DNA from: Fermentimonas sp.
Lineage (GTDB): Bacteria > Bacteroidota > Bacteroidia > Bacteroidales > Dysgonomonadaceae
Length of the DNA stretch: 42,755 nucleotides
Assembly: GCA_028709385.1 (NCBI GenBank)
Contig: JAQVXD010000023.1
Coordinates: 1-42,755 of the forward strand
Direction: 5' to 3'
The notes under the pieces were generated by a model. That model saw only the letters and a list, made by a program, of their open reading frames with translations, did no database searches and was not told the DNA's origin. Positions 1-8,049 of this stretch are shown here, piece by piece (positions within the stretch are counted from its first letter, which is position 1; each line of letters begins with the position of its first letter). The translations under genes were made by a program, and so were the position numbers.

Positions 1-2
1 GA

Positions 3-53
3 TTCATCGATTATTTAAAGGATAACCTCCTTATCGACTTCAAAATAAATTAA
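3..53 (+). CDS. 3' end of an upstream gene, probably DNA polymerase III alpha subunit
   Basis: Frame 3 is open from the window edge to a TAA at 51-53 and gives the 16-residue tail FIDYLKDNLLIDFKIN. The other two plus-strand frames stop within about 25 bases. In several Bacteroidales dnaE lies directly upstream of trxA and ends in a similar short Asp/Lys/Ile-rich tail; that is from memory. The 20-base gap to trxA suggests cotranscription. Too little protein is present to name the gene from sequence alone. Confidence 0.45.
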   Translation, partial: FIDYLKDNLLIDFKIN

Positions 54-73
54 CTATATAAGAAAGAAAAAAT

Positions 74-388
74 ATGGCATTACAAATTACAGATGCAACC
101 GTTGAAGAGGTGTTGCAAACAGACAAACTGGTAGTTATTGACTTCTGGGCAGAATGGTGTGGACCCTGCAAAATGGTTGGCCCGATTGTTGAAGAAATCA
201 GCGAAGAGTATAAAGACAAAGTTGTAGTTGGAAAACTTGATGTTGACAACAATGATGAAACCACATCAAAGTATGGTATCCGGAATATTCCGACAGTACT
301 GTTTATAAAGAATGGTGAAGTAGTGGATAAAGTTGTTGGCGCAGGTCCAAAGAAACTATTCACCGACAAGATTGACAAGCTGATTTAG
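74..388 (+). CDS. trxA: thioredoxin
   Basis: This is a cytosolic dithiol-disulfide oxidoreductase that reduces protein disulfides and is itself reduced by thioredoxin reductase. The 104 residues are the full size of classical Trx1. The active site W28-C29-G-P-C32 is intact, preceded by the usual DFWAEW strand, and the cis-proline P73 sits in GIRNIPT. There is no signal peptide, so it is cytoplasmic, unlike the exported thioredoxin-fold proteins elsewhere in the window. It follows the probable dnaE tail by 20 bases and is closed by a strong hairpin at 433-470. Nothing is odd about it, and the family call is secure. Confidence 0.97.
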   Translation: MALQITDATVEEVLQTDKLVVIDFWAEWCGPCKMVGPIVEEISEEYKDKVVVGKLDVDNNDETTSKYGIRNIPTVLFIKNGEVVDKVVGAGPKKLFTDKIDKLI

Positions 389-432
389 TGCGGTATTACA
401 GATCCTGTTAACTTTCAGTACAGATAAAAAAC

Positions 433-470
433 AAGCATCCCGACACTCAGGTGTTTGGGATGCTTTTTTA
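433..470. terminator. bidirectional intrinsic terminator between trxA and the DUF2795 gene
   Basis: AAGCATCCC at 433-441 pairs with GGGATGCTT at 457-465, and the inner ACAC/GTGT bases extend the stem. On the plus strand it is followed by a T run (464-469). On the minus strand the stem is followed by GTTTTTTATC. It can therefore end both trxA and the converging DUF2795 transcript. Confidence 0.85.
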
Positions 471-486
471 TTAAATTCGCCCTGAA

Positions 487-708
487 TTAATACTCATCTT
501 CGTTAAAGAAGAAATCCTCCTTACTTGGGTAATCAGGCCAGATATCCTCAATAGATTCAAAGATCTCGCCTTCCTCCTCTATTTCCTGAAGATTCTCGAT
601 AACTTCCAACGGTGCGCCAGAACGTTGAGCAAAATCGATCAACTCATCTTTAGTAGCGGGCCAGGGGGCATCTTCCAGTTTTGATGCTAATTCAAGTGTC
701 CAATACAT
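487..708 (-). CDS. DUF2795 family small acidic protein
   Basis: This 73-residue soluble protein is rich in Asp and Glu and has no membrane segment. Its beginning (MYWTLELASKLEDAPWP) and acidic aromatic end (DFFFNEDEY) are characteristic of a short protein conserved across Bacteroidales and annotated DUF2795. The function is unknown. The fold is thought to be a small helical bundle, and nothing in the sequence suggests an enzyme. A -7 box lies at 745-752 in the 54-base gap after the adenosyltransferase gene, so it may be transcribed alone. It ends at the shared terminator. Confidence 0.85.
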   Translation of the reverse strand: MYWTLELASKLEDAPWPATKDELIDFAQRSGAPLEVIENLQEIEEEGEIFESIEDIWPDYPSKEDFFFNEDEY

Positions 709-744
709 TGATATATAATTTAATTTAATACTTCAAATTTTCCG

Positions 745-752
745 CAAATGTA
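745..752 (-). promoter_or_regulatory. -7 promoter box for the DUF2795 gene
   Basis: The minus strand reads TACATTTG, an exact match to the Bacteroidetes -7 consensus TAnnTTTG, 36 bases before the ATG at 708. No convincing TTTG -33 box lies 19-21 bases upstream. Confidence 0.35.
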
Positions 753-762
753 TAAAAAGTTT

Positions 763-1323
763 TCATATATCACCCTGTTCCCAGTATATTTCTTGTGAAG
801 ATTTGTTACTTTCGTATCTGGCAAGCAGGAAAAAGTAGTCTGACAAACGGTTTAAGAAGATTAAAACCTCCTCTGCCACAGGATATGATTCTGCCACAAC
901 ATAAACATTACGTTCAGCACGACGTGTAATGGTTCGACAAATGTGAGCTCTTGATGCAGCTTCATTACCTCCGGGGAGTACAAAACGCCTTAAAGGAGGC
1001 AATTTACTATCAAGCAAATCAATCTGCTTTTCCAGTCTCTCGATATCTTTTCCCGTTAAAATACTTGCCTCTTTCGGTTGTTTTGACTCAGTCTCCGTGG
1101 CCAGATAAGAGCCAATGGTAAATAGTTTATGCTGTATATACCTGAGGAATTCTCTATGCTCAGGTTCCTCTATAATACAGTTTAGCCAGCCGATGTGACT
1201 GTTAAGTTCGTCGACAGTACCATATGCCTCCAGCCGGATATGAGTCTTCGATACACGAGTACCACCGACCAGTCCGGTTGTCCCTTTATCTCCAGTTTTG
1301 GTGTATATTAAGCTTTTCTTCAT
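763..1323 (-). CDS. PduO-type cob(I)alamin adenosyltransferase
   Basis: This enzyme transfers the adenosyl group of ATP to cob(I)alamin or cobyrinic acid a,c-diamide, giving the coenzyme form of B12. It is 186 residues, normal for a single-domain PduO-type ATR. The N-terminal ATP-binding motif is T8-K-T-G-D-K-G-T-T-G-L. AYGTVDELN (33-41) follows, and the C-terminal signature SRAHICRTITRRAERNV covers 124-140, including the arginines that contact ATP and the corrinoid. No other B12 genes are in the window, so it probably serves salvage for B12-dependent enzymes elsewhere. It lies 87 bases downstream of the methyltransferase gene on the same strand. Whether it is named cobO, pduO or mmaB cannot be settled from sequence. 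Confidence 0.93.
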   Translation of the reverse strand: MKKSLIYTKTGDKGTTGLVGGTRVSKTHIRLEAYGTVDELNSHIGWLNCIIEEPEHREFLRYIQHKLFTIGSYLATETESKQPKEASILTGKDIERLEKQIDLLDSKLPPLRRFVLPGGNEAASRAHICRTITRRAERNVYVVAESYPVAEEVLIFLNRLSDYFFLLARYESNKSSQEIYWEQGDI

Positions 1324-1410
1324 CTTCGAATTTATAAATATTCTTTATTTGCAGATATGTTACGTTCAATTATCAACAACTAAAATGAACTGTTTTACTG
1401 AAACATTCAG

Positions 1411-2079
1411 CTAAACAGTAAAGTGCTGTTTATGATAAACAGGTCGCAAAAAAGCTATACCTGTTCTGTTCTTATAATCAAATGAAACACCTATTCTTGC
1501 ATCATAAACGATATGACGCCATAATTGTTTACTCAATTTTCTGTTGATATGATTAATAACCCAGAAAGTGTTCTCATTGCTAATCTCAAACAATCTGTCC
1601 ACTGAAGATATGAAATTATCTCCACAATCCAAATTGATAAATATTGCATCAATTTGTTTTGGAGCAATTTCTTCTATAGAAGAAGCAAAATTGAAATTAA
1701 CTGCATTGAAATAATGCTCTCTTGATTTAAGATAATTATTCACAGACTCTTTAATGTATTCTATGTTCTTTTCTTCTGCTGGAAAAGATATGTAATTAAC
1801 ATTTGATGAGGGAGATAAAATATAAAGTGTATTTGCTCCGTTACCCGGATAAATTTCCAAAATATTGCCAGGTTTAAAATGATTTACAAGTCTGAATGAA
1901 ATCTGATTCTGCTCTTTATCTGGATCGTCTCCCTCCACCCTCAATATATCAGTAAAAGCATAATAGCTGAAAGGAGAATAAAGCACCTTCGTTATAAGAT
2001 TAAAAGCGAAAGGAGAATGAACACCGTGGCCTTTTGACTGTCTCCTACGCAGCAACCATTTGAAAACAGTCATACTCAA
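1411..2079 (-). CDS. class I SAM-dependent methyltransferase-like protein
   Basis: This 222-residue soluble protein starts with a basic segment and GHGVHSPFAF (17-26), a signature of a Bacteroidetes family related to O-methyltransferases. A glycine-rich motif I is recognisable as LEIYPGNGANT (74-84). A beta-strand ending in acidic or polar residues (DAIFINLDC, near 144-152) looks like motif III. The loop carries Pro and Asn where strict methyltransferases have further Gly or Asp, so activity is uncertain and the substrate unknown. Its ATG overlaps the end of ispF by four bases (2076-2079), which implies translational coupling to ispF. Confidence 0.7.
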   Translation of the reverse strand: MSMTVFKWLLRRRQSKGHGVHSPFAFNLITKVLYSPFSYYAFTDILRVEGDDPDKEQNQISFRLVNHFKPGNILEIYPGNGANTLYILSPSSNVNYISFPAEEKNIEYIKESVNNYLKSREHYFNAVNFNFASSIEEIAPKQIDAIFINLDCGDNFISSVDRLFEISNENTFWVINHINRKLSKQLWRHIVYDARIGVSFDYKNRTGIAFLRPVYHKQHFTV

Positions 2080-2552
2080 CTTTTCTCAATCAGTACCACA
2101 GCATAAGCCGTAATTCCCTCTTCACGACCAACAAAGCCCATCTTCTCGGAGGTAGTGGCTTTAATAGATACCATTTCAGCATCTATCCCCATCACTTCAG
2201 AAAGTCTTTGCTGCATGGCGGGAATGTAAGGATTTAACTTTGGCTTCTCTGCACATATTGTGCTGTCAATATTATTCACAGAATAGCCTTTATCTTTAAG
2301 TAATTCGATGGTTCTTTTAAGGAGCAGTGCACTGTCGATATTCTCAAAATCATCCGAAGTATCGGGGAAATGATACCCGATATCCCTCATATTTGCAGCT
2401 CCCAGCAGTGCATCGCAAATTGCATGAATAAGAACATCAGCATCAGAGTGCCCCAACAAACCGAGATGATAATCTATTTTGACACCGCCGATCCAAAGAT
2501 CACGATCCTCCTGCAACTGATGCATATCATAACCAAACCCAACTCTTAACAT
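2076..2552 (-). CDS. ispF: 2-C-methyl-D-erythritol 2,4-cyclodiphosphate synthase
   Basis: This is the fifth enzyme of the non-mevalonate (MEP) isoprenoid pathway. It converts the CDP-methylerythritol phosphate into the cyclic diphosphate with release of CMP. At 158 residues it matches the family length. The zinc ligands are visible as D9 and H11 in GYDMHQL and H43 in LGHSDADVLIHAICDALLGA. The C-terminal KATTSEKMGFVGREEGI block, which binds the cytidine phosphates, is intact. It lies 23 bases after porV and overlaps the methyltransferase gene by four bases. No other MEP pathway gene is in the window. Confidence 0.97.
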   Translation of the reverse strand: MLRVGFGYDMHQLQEDRDLWIGGVKIDYHLGLLGHSDADVLIHAICDALLGAANMRDIGYHFPDTSDDFENIDSALLLKRTIELLKDKGYSVNNIDSTICAEKPKLNPYIPAMQQRLSEVMGIDAEMVSIKATTSEKMGFVGREEGITAYAVVLIEKS

Positions 2553-2575
2553 CGCGAGAAAAGATTAAAAAAACA

Positions 2576-3742
2576 CTAATTCATTAAATTTCTGAGTCCC
2601 TCTATATCAAATCCCAAAGAGATGCGCAAGGTCTGATCAAGCGGGTTCGACTGTGATGTAGAAGTCAGATATGCAGCATCAATCTGGAAGGCTTTCATTC
2701 TGAATCCTACACCAAAAGCAAAATATCTGCGGTTTCCCTTGTACTCATTTTCGTTGAAGTAGCCTGCACGCAGTGAGAACTGATTATTATAAACATACTC
2801 AGCCCCAAGTGACCACATAACCTCTTGCAACTCTTCCTGTAAACCACCCGGTGCATCACCAAACGATTTGAAAATCCCTCCTATAGAAGATATATTATTA
2901 TAATCTTCTATGCGTTTGAACATTTCATCCTCAGTTTCATCTTCAGCAGGAAGCTGAGGCGTAGGCACCATCAGTTTATTCAGATCCAGACTTAGTGTGA
3001 TTGTATTTTTTGCATCAACAGGAAGACCTAAAGATGCACCTAATCTCATATTTGCAGGCAGAAACATTGAGGTTTCACCACCATCGTAAGACATTTTAGT
3101 GCCTATGTTTGAAAGATTGAAACCTAATCCAAGCAACGCTTCGGAGCGACCCATATAAAAATATGTTTCATTATATCCTGCAATATCAGCTGCAAAAGCA
3201 TTACCCGGAGTAGTCTCTCCGTCACCGGTTGAGTAATCTGCACGTATATAACGCATAGTTACAGCACCCGAAAAAGTCTCACTCAGCATACGGGAATATG
3301 CAACATCAAAAGCAAGTTCGTAAGGATTCACACTTTGTGCAAACTCGCCACCTATGTCGAATATATCAATATCCCCCAGAGAAAAGTACCGTAACGAAGT
3401 ACTGACAACATTAAGATCCCTATCTCCAAATTTCCAGAATCCTGAAGCATACAAAAGATTAATATCATTAACCAGTCTGCTGAGCCATGGAGTATATGAG
3501 AATGCGAGTCCCGCTTCTGAAGTAATAAACGGGTATTTCGCCGCATTCCAGTGCTGTGAGTAGACATCAGGCATTGTAGCGGCACCAATATCACCCATAC
3601 CTCCTCCTCTTGCATCAGGTGCAATCTGCAACGACGGCATAGCTGTAAGAATAGGATTGTAATCCTTTTCCTGACCTCTGAGATTATAGGGCAATATTAA
3701 TAAAAGGGTGCAAAACAGAAATGAAACTACTTGTTTGTGCAT
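2576..3742 (-). CDS. porV: type IX secretion system outer membrane protein PorV
   Basis: PorV (also LptO) is a 14-stranded outer-membrane beta-barrel of the FadL type. It collects type IX secretion substrates at the translocon and hands them to the PorU sortase attachment complex. I start it at the ATG at 3742, which begins MHKQVVSFLFCTLLLILP, a clean signal peptide, and gives 388 residues. The open frame reaches back to 3832, but that version has a 30-residue basic extension before the signal peptide and overlaps the upstream gene. The conserved SLQIAPDARGGGMGDIGAAT block is at 37-56. Repeated aromatic strands and a final barrel strand ending LRISLGFDIE follow. porU, usually adjacent in relatives such as Porphyromonas, is missing here. 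Confidence 0.87.
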   Translation of the reverse strand: MHKQVVSFLFCTLLLILPYNLRGQEKDYNPILTAMPSLQIAPDARGGGMGDIGAATMPDVYSQHWNAAKYPFITSEAGLAFSYTPWLSRLVNDINLLYASGFWKFGDRDLNVVSTSLRYFSLGDIDIFDIGGEFAQSVNPYELAFDVAYSRMLSETFSGAVTMRYIRADYSTGDGETTPGNAFAADIAGYNETYFYMGRSEALLGLGFNLSNIGTKMSYDGGETSMFLPANMRLGASLGLPVDAKNTITLSLDLNKLMVPTPQLPAEDETEDEMFKRIEDYNNISSIGGIFKSFGDAPGGLQEELQEVMWSLGAEYVYNNQFSLRAGYFNENEYKGNRRYFAFGVGFRMKAFQIDAAYLTSTSQSNPLDQTLRISLGFDIEGLRNLMN

Positions 3743-3794
3743 GTTATGTAGATATTTATTCGCTGAGACAATTTTTAAATAAAATGGCAATCTT

Positions 3795-4409
3795 TTACTT
3801 AACCTTGAAGTCAAGTAACTTCCTGTCTTCAATAAATCCCTGCAGATGATCGTTTATATTAACGGGACCGATTCCTGCAGGCGTTCCTGTAAAAATCAGA
3901 TCACCTATTTTCAATGTAAAGAATTTGCTAATATATGAAATAATCCGGTCAACAGAGTAAATCATATCTTTTGTATTTCCCTGCTGTACGGTAGTCCCTT
4001 TTATATCAAGGTGAAAATTGACATTCTGAATATCTTCAACTTCTTCTTTTGATATAAAGTAACCTATTGCAGCCGAATTATCAAAACTTTTAGCAATCTC
4101 CCAGGGCAAACCCAGCTCTTTTTGTTTACGTTGAATGTCACGTGCCGTGAAATCAATACCAACAGTTATTTCATCATAATAACGGTGAGCAAAACGCTCA
4201 GCGATATTCTTTCCGAGTCGGTTTACTTTAACCACCACCTCGGTCTCGTAATGAATCTCTTCAGAGAAATCAGGAAGCATAAACGGTTTTCCGTCCTTCA
4301 GCAAAGCAGTATCCGGCTTCATGAATAAAACCGGCTCCTCACTTACAAACGTGCGTTTCATCTCTTTATTGTGGGAAGCGTAGTTAAGTCCTATTGCAAA
4401 TATCTTCAT
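3795..4409 (-). CDS. fumarylacetoacetate hydrolase family protein
   Basis: This is a 204-residue single-domain member of the FAH superfamily, whose enzymes are metal-dependent hydrolases, decarboxylases or isomerases acting on 2,4-diketo acids and oxaloacetate-like compounds. The metal triad is visible as E55 and E57 in HYETEVVV and D86 in VGIDFTARD. The C-terminal GDLIFTGTPAGIGPV loop is typical of YcgM/FAHD1-like members. The size fits the short FAHD1-like branch, which has acylpyruvase or oxaloacetate decarboxylase activity, but the true substrate cannot be read from sequence. It overlaps rex by four bases and precedes porV by 52 bases. Confidence 0.88.
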   Translation of the reverse strand: MKIFAIGLNYASHNKEMKRTFVSEEPVLFMKPDTALLKDGKPFMLPDFSEEIHYETEVVVKVNRLGKNIAERFAHRYYDEITVGIDFTARDIQRKQKELGLPWEIAKSFDNSAAIGYFISKEEVEDIQNVNFHLDIKGTTVQQGNTKDMIYSVDRIISYISKFFTLKIGDLIFTGTPAGIGPVNINDHLQGFIEDRKLLDFKVK

Positions 4410-5041
4410 GAATCTAATCGGTTAAACATAACTGCAAGGTGTGCATAGAGAGAAGTGTTCTGAAGTACAATTCCTGAAGGAACACGAATACGAAACGGGG
4501 TGAAATTCCATACACCCTTTATCCCTCCGCTGATCATATAATCCGAAACCTCCTGAGCAACACCCGAAGGCACCGTGAGTACTCCTATTTCGGCATTTAT
4601 CTGCTTGTTCATTTTCACAAACTCATCACTGTGATATACAGGAATATCATGTATTTTTGTGTTGACGACCGACTTGTTAATATCGAATCCGGCTATAATC
4701 TTCAGTCCATATTGCTCCAGTCCTGAGTCGGACAACAAAGCAGCGCCCAGACTGCCTACACCGAATACAACCGCTTTATGCACCGATTTAAAACCAAGAA
4801 ATGTATCCAATACATTAATCAGTTCATCTATATCATAACCTACTCTTGTTTTTCCGCTTATCTCTACAAAAGAAAGATCTTTTGCAATCTGAGATGCTGA
4901 AACATCTATTTTTTTTGCTATCTGTGTGGAGGAAACATACTTTTCACCCTGGTTCTTGAGAAGTTTAACGTATGAGAGATACCAAGGGAGTCTCCGGAGT
5001 GCCGGTTCAGGGATTTTATTAGAATGCGACTGCACTGACAT
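4406..5041 (-). CDS. rex: redox-sensing transcriptional repressor Rex
   Basis: Rex is a homodimeric repressor that senses the NADH/NAD+ ratio; NADH releases it from operators of fermentation and respiration genes. The 211 residues hold a winged helix with recognition region VSASQIAKDLSFVEISGK (47-64) and the linking motif RVGYD. A Rossmann domain follows with G94-V-G96-SL-G99. The C-terminal FTPFRIRVP and the swapped final helix are typical. It is the first gene of a run through the FAH-family gene, porV, ispF and the methyltransferase. A 21-base inverted repeat at 5041-5061 touches its start codon and overlaps a -7 box, which suggests autoregulation. Confidence 0.96.
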   Translation of the reverse strand: MSVQSHSNKIPEPALRRLPWYLSYVKLLKNQGEKYVSSTQIAKKIDVSASQIAKDLSFVEISGKTRVGYDIDELINVLDTFLGFKSVHKAVVFGVGSLGAALLSDSGLEQYGLKIIAGFDINKSVVNTKIHDIPVYHSDEFVKMNKQINAEIGVLTVPSGVAQEVSDYMISGGIKGVWNFTPFRIRVPSGIVLQNTSLYAHLAVMFNRLDS

Positions 5042-5061
5042 ATCTTTTTGTTACAAAGATA
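5041..5061 (-). promoter_or_regulatory. rex promoter -7 box inside an inverted repeat (possible operator)
   Basis: TATCTTT at 5041-5047 and AAAGATA at 5055-5061 are perfect 7-base inverted arms around a 7-base centre. The minus-strand -7 box TATCTTTG is at 5054-5061, so a protein bound here would cover the box and the start codon. The arms are not the classical Rex box (TTGTGAAA..TTTCACAA), so Rex binding is an inference. Confidence 0.45.
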
Positions 5062-5170
5062 CGCTCTTTTCGGAGAAATTTAAATATTTTAATCTATATT
5101 TAAAGATAAATTTCTTTAATCACCCTGAAAGTATTCAGACTTGAAAGTAAAGTATTGCACAGTAACCCGG

Positions 5171-5191
5171 GAAAAACACGATTTAAGTGTT
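5171..5191 (-). terminator. weak terminator-like hairpin after the DUF3108 gene
   Basis: On the minus strand, AACAC and GTGTT form a 5-base stem with a 7-base loop, followed by a short T run and CCC. It lies just past the stop at 5209. The stem is short, so this is tentative. Confidence 0.28.
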
Positions 5192-5208
5192 GATAAAATG
5201 CGGTATTG

Positions 5209-6009
5209 TTAATTCCTTAACCCCGAAGCGCTCTTCATTACAGCGCGAACGGAACCGATATTCAGACTTGTATCAATTATTACCGGTATTCGGTTAGCAT
5301 CGTTGGTGAGTGATGCTTTTAACGCATCTTTCTGATTAGTAAATGCATCATCCAGGATAGTCATGGTTATATCAATTACCTCGTATGTTTTTCCGTTATT
5401 AGCTTTCACTTTGGATATTCCATGGTAGTTAACATACATATTTACGGCCTTTCTTCCTGCAATAAACTGAATATACTTCCTGTCACCAGGTTTTTTACCT
5501 GTGAAATCAAGATTCCTGATTAAAGATAATACTGATAAATAATCATATGCACACTCTTCAGTTGTAAAGACCTCATCAAACACCTCTTTGCCGTTGAAAC
5601 TTCTAATAGAACGTAAACTTATAATACCTCCATTATAAGTATAGGACTGTCTTTCGACTGAGTAATCACTTCCCTCGAATGCCTCTTTCGTGAAAAGCAG
5701 TGGTCTTAAATCTTTGTCGATATATGAAGTAAGCGTATCATTAACAGTATAGATATTACCAGCTAATCCTGAAGTGTTGAGCATCATTACGGTTTTAAGA
5801 GAATTTATACCGCGATAGTTGGCTTCGGTCACGGTAAGTGACCCACTACCTGCGCGGGCACGGAATATCCCATAATTAAAATATAGATCGTACTGTATAT
5901 TTTCTCCGCTTGCAAAAGCGGTATTTGTCATTTTACATTGAGCATCTGCTTTTTGAAAGCTCAATAGCAGAAGCAAAAACACAACTACTGATGCGGTTTT
6001 TTTTATCAT
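5209..6009 (-). CDS. DUF3108 domain-containing exported protein
   Basis: This 266-residue protein starts at the ATG at 6009, which begins MIKKTASVVVFLLLLLSFQKADAQ, a signal peptide with an alanine-rich cleavage site. The open frame extends 46 codons further upstream, but that part is out-of-frame coding sequence of the preceding gene. The mature part is beta-rich (GENIQYDLYFNYGIFRARAGSGSL), typical of DUF3108, a periplasmic lipid-binding-like barrel family of unknown role. It follows the Ig-like lipoprotein gene by 10 bases, so the two are probably one operon and may act together at the envelope. No catalytic motif is seen. Confidence 0.8.
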   Translation of the reverse strand: MIKKTASVVVFLLLLLSFQKADAQCKMTNTAFASGENIQYDLYFNYGIFRARAGSGSLTVTEANYRGINSLKTVMMLNTSGLAGNIYTVNDTLTSYIDKDLRPLLFTKEAFEGSDYSVERQSYTYNGGIISLRSIRSFNGKEVFDEVFTTEECAYDYLSVLSLIRNLDFTGKKPGDRKYIQFIAGRKAVNMYVNYHGISKVKANNGKTYEVIDITMTILDDAFTNQKDALKASLTNDANRIPVIIDTSLNIGSVRAVMKSASGLRN

Positions 6010-6019
6010 AATGTTTTTT

Positions 6020-7954
6020 TTAAAATCCTCTGCCCATACCCGGTATTGGTGAGCTTTGTCTGTTTTGCTGTTGCTGCTGTTGTCTGTTCCTGTCAAGATT
6101 AGGATTCCTTTGCCGTTTCTCTTCCGGTTTATTTGTAGTAATCTCAAGCGGTTTCTGTTTTATAAGCAGAGCGGAGTTTATATTCCACTCTTCCAGATGA
6201 TCAGAATAAGCCCTGATAACAAACTTGCCGTTATAATAAAACACCTCTTCAGGCTGTCTGCCCTCCTCGTAGTTTCCCGTTGTCCATTTGCCATCTCCAT
6301 TTTCATCAATAATCAGACGAGCATATACTTCCCCCGGGGGTAAGTCCTGAAATCTTGCAACATTTGCTTTGACATCACTTTTCCTAAAAGGTTTATCTGT
6401 GCTGTTTAACAGTTGCACAAAAGCTTGTTTTCCCACAGGCAAACCACTTATGCTGATCTCCAGGTTTCCGTACTGGTCAAGTGGTTTAACAGTAAACAAC
6501 TGCTCGAAACTATCGTTCCATAAGCCATAGCGACTAAAAACGGCTGCTGAATCTATCTTAATCATATATCTTCCGCCGGGTTCCCAACTCGGGCGAATTG
6601 TGAATTTTCTTGGATTAAGCGTATCTGACTGCATCCTGAATGGTACAGATTCATATAAAGAGTCTACCTGAATAGAAAAATCAACATATGAAGAGTCAAA
6701 CTCAACAACAGGCTGGTCAAATTCAATTCTTATCGGATTAAATAATTCAAAGCTCGATTGTATATTACTGTTTATTCTCAGGTACTGAATCAAAGAATCC
6801 TGAGACTCATTTTTGGTTTGCCGAGACCCTCCTCCTCCGGCCTGTCGCCTGAAATTAAAACTTATTGTATCAGTTATCAGAACATTCTGATTCAGAGTGT
6901 CTGTTTCTAAATATTTGATCTCCATCCGAATTGTATCCTGCTTATAAATAAGAGAGTCGGTAACCCAAAGAGATATGGTATCGTTATTTATACTTCTTTC
7001 AGTAACATACCAGTCGTCACCGGACACCTCAGGCTCCAGAAGCGAAAACAAGGGCATTTCAGTCGGTGCCGAAAACAGAATATTCAGTCTGTTCTCAACA
7101 GGCCTCTCATTTCTCTGCAAATAACGTCTTTGGAAATCTGAAAGGAAAGAGCGAAGCACAAGATTGTCGGGAAGGAAACGGGTATAGTTGACCGTTTTAA
7201 TAGTATCAATTGTTAAACTATCCAGAAAAATGGTATCCTGTCGAACATCCATCATTGTTGAAGGTGAAACAATTGAATCAAGAAAAGCCAGTGCCTCCTG
7301 AGGATTGTCATATTTATAATCCCTGTTCATATCGGTCAAAGCAAATACTCTGTACTTACCTGGAGCCATGCCGCGGACAGTGAAATCACCCCTTGAGTTG
7401 GTTCTTGAAATCCTCTCGAACGGAACATTAGTAAAAACTGTATCATCAAAAATTGAATGAATACCCACATACACCCCGGGTTGAGGTTCCAGATCTTCGG
7501 CGTTTAGCACTCTGCCGGAAATTGAAAGTGTATCCAGCTGATCGCCTGTTGAAAAAGAATATACAAAATTCTCCAGTGGATTATTCTCATTATTATCAAC
7601 TATAGCGTCAGTAAAATCTATTGTGTATGTAGTATTTGGTTGCAGTTCATCGTTAAACTCAACAACTGCCCTTTTACCTATCGAGCGGATTATCGGCATA
7701 GCAATCTGAGGGGGAGTAATAATTACTTTCTCAGTAGGACTTTCAACTTTAATATTTTCATTAAACTCAATCTCAACTCTTTGGGGAGTTACATTTAATG
7801 AGTTAAAATCGGGTGAAGCACTGACTACTACAGGCGGATCCACGTCGTACGGCCCGCCGGTGGGCGCTGCCATGTTTGCGCATGAATGAAGCATTACGGC
7901 AATCAACAACGAGAAAAACAGGAATGTTATAATAGAAAATATCTTATTCAGCAT
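6020..7954 (-). CDS. lipoprotein with N-terminal bacterial Ig-like (SbsA/Big_5) domain
   Basis: This 644-residue protein has a long hydrophobic signal and a lipobox ending at C25 (MLHSC), followed by the conserved AAPTGGPYDVDPPVV. Residues about 38-135 form a Big_5/SbsA-type Ig-like domain with the motif VEIEFNENIKV. Residues about 145-210 look like a carboxypeptidase-regulatory-like or Ig fold (SISGRVLNAEDLEPQPGVYVG, then the next strand). The middle is beta-rich with a second fold of the same kind near 410-510. The end is a low-complexity tail of Arg, Asn and eight near-contiguous Gln residues. The family is widespread in Bacteroidetes and uncharacterised; a surface or periplasmic role is inferred. 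Confidence 0.8.
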   Translation of the reverse strand: MLNKIFSIITFLFFSLLIAVMLHSCANMAAPTGGPYDVDPPVVVSASPDFNSLNVTPQRVEIEFNENIKVESPTEKVIITPPQIAMPIIRSIGKRAVVEFNDELQPNTTYTIDFTDAIVDNNENNPLENFVYSFSTGDQLDTLSISGRVLNAEDLEPQPGVYVGIHSIFDDTVFTNVPFERISRTNSRGDFTVRGMAPGKYRVFALTDMNRDYKYDNPQEALAFLDSIVSPSTMMDVRQDTIFLDSLTIDTIKTVNYTRFLPDNLVLRSFLSDFQRRYLQRNERPVENRLNILFSAPTEMPLFSLLEPEVSGDDWYVTERSINNDTISLWVTDSLIYKQDTIRMEIKYLETDTLNQNVLITDTISFNFRRQAGGGGSRQTKNESQDSLIQYLRINSNIQSSFELFNPIRIEFDQPVVEFDSSYVDFSIQVDSLYESVPFRMQSDTLNPRKFTIRPSWEPGGRYMIKIDSAAVFSRYGLWNDSFEQLFTVKPLDQYGNLEISISGLPVGKQAFVQLLNSTDKPFRKSDVKANVARFQDLPPGEVYARLIIDENGDGKWTTGNYEEGRQPEEVFYYNGKFVIRAYSDHLEEWNINSALLIKQKPLEITTNKPEEKRQRNPNLDRNRQQQQQQNRQSSPIPGMGRGF

Positions 7955-7987
7955 AATTCTATAAAGGAACTATTTCATTTTAAGTCA

Positions 7988-7995
7988 CAAATGTA
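7988..7995 (-). promoter_or_regulatory. -7 promoter box for the Ig-like lipoprotein gene
   Basis: The minus strand reads TACATTTG, matching TAnnTTTG, 33 bases before the ATG at 7954. No clear -33 box is visible. Confidence 0.35.
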
Positions 7996-8049
7996 CAATA
8001 TTTTCGTTAAGTAATTCACCAGTGACATTTTTACTTTGAGAAGGGAAAA

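Noticed and set aside
3743..3832. Longer porV start at 3832
   Set aside because: It adds 30 basic residues ahead of a clean signal peptide and overlaps the FAH gene by 38 bases.
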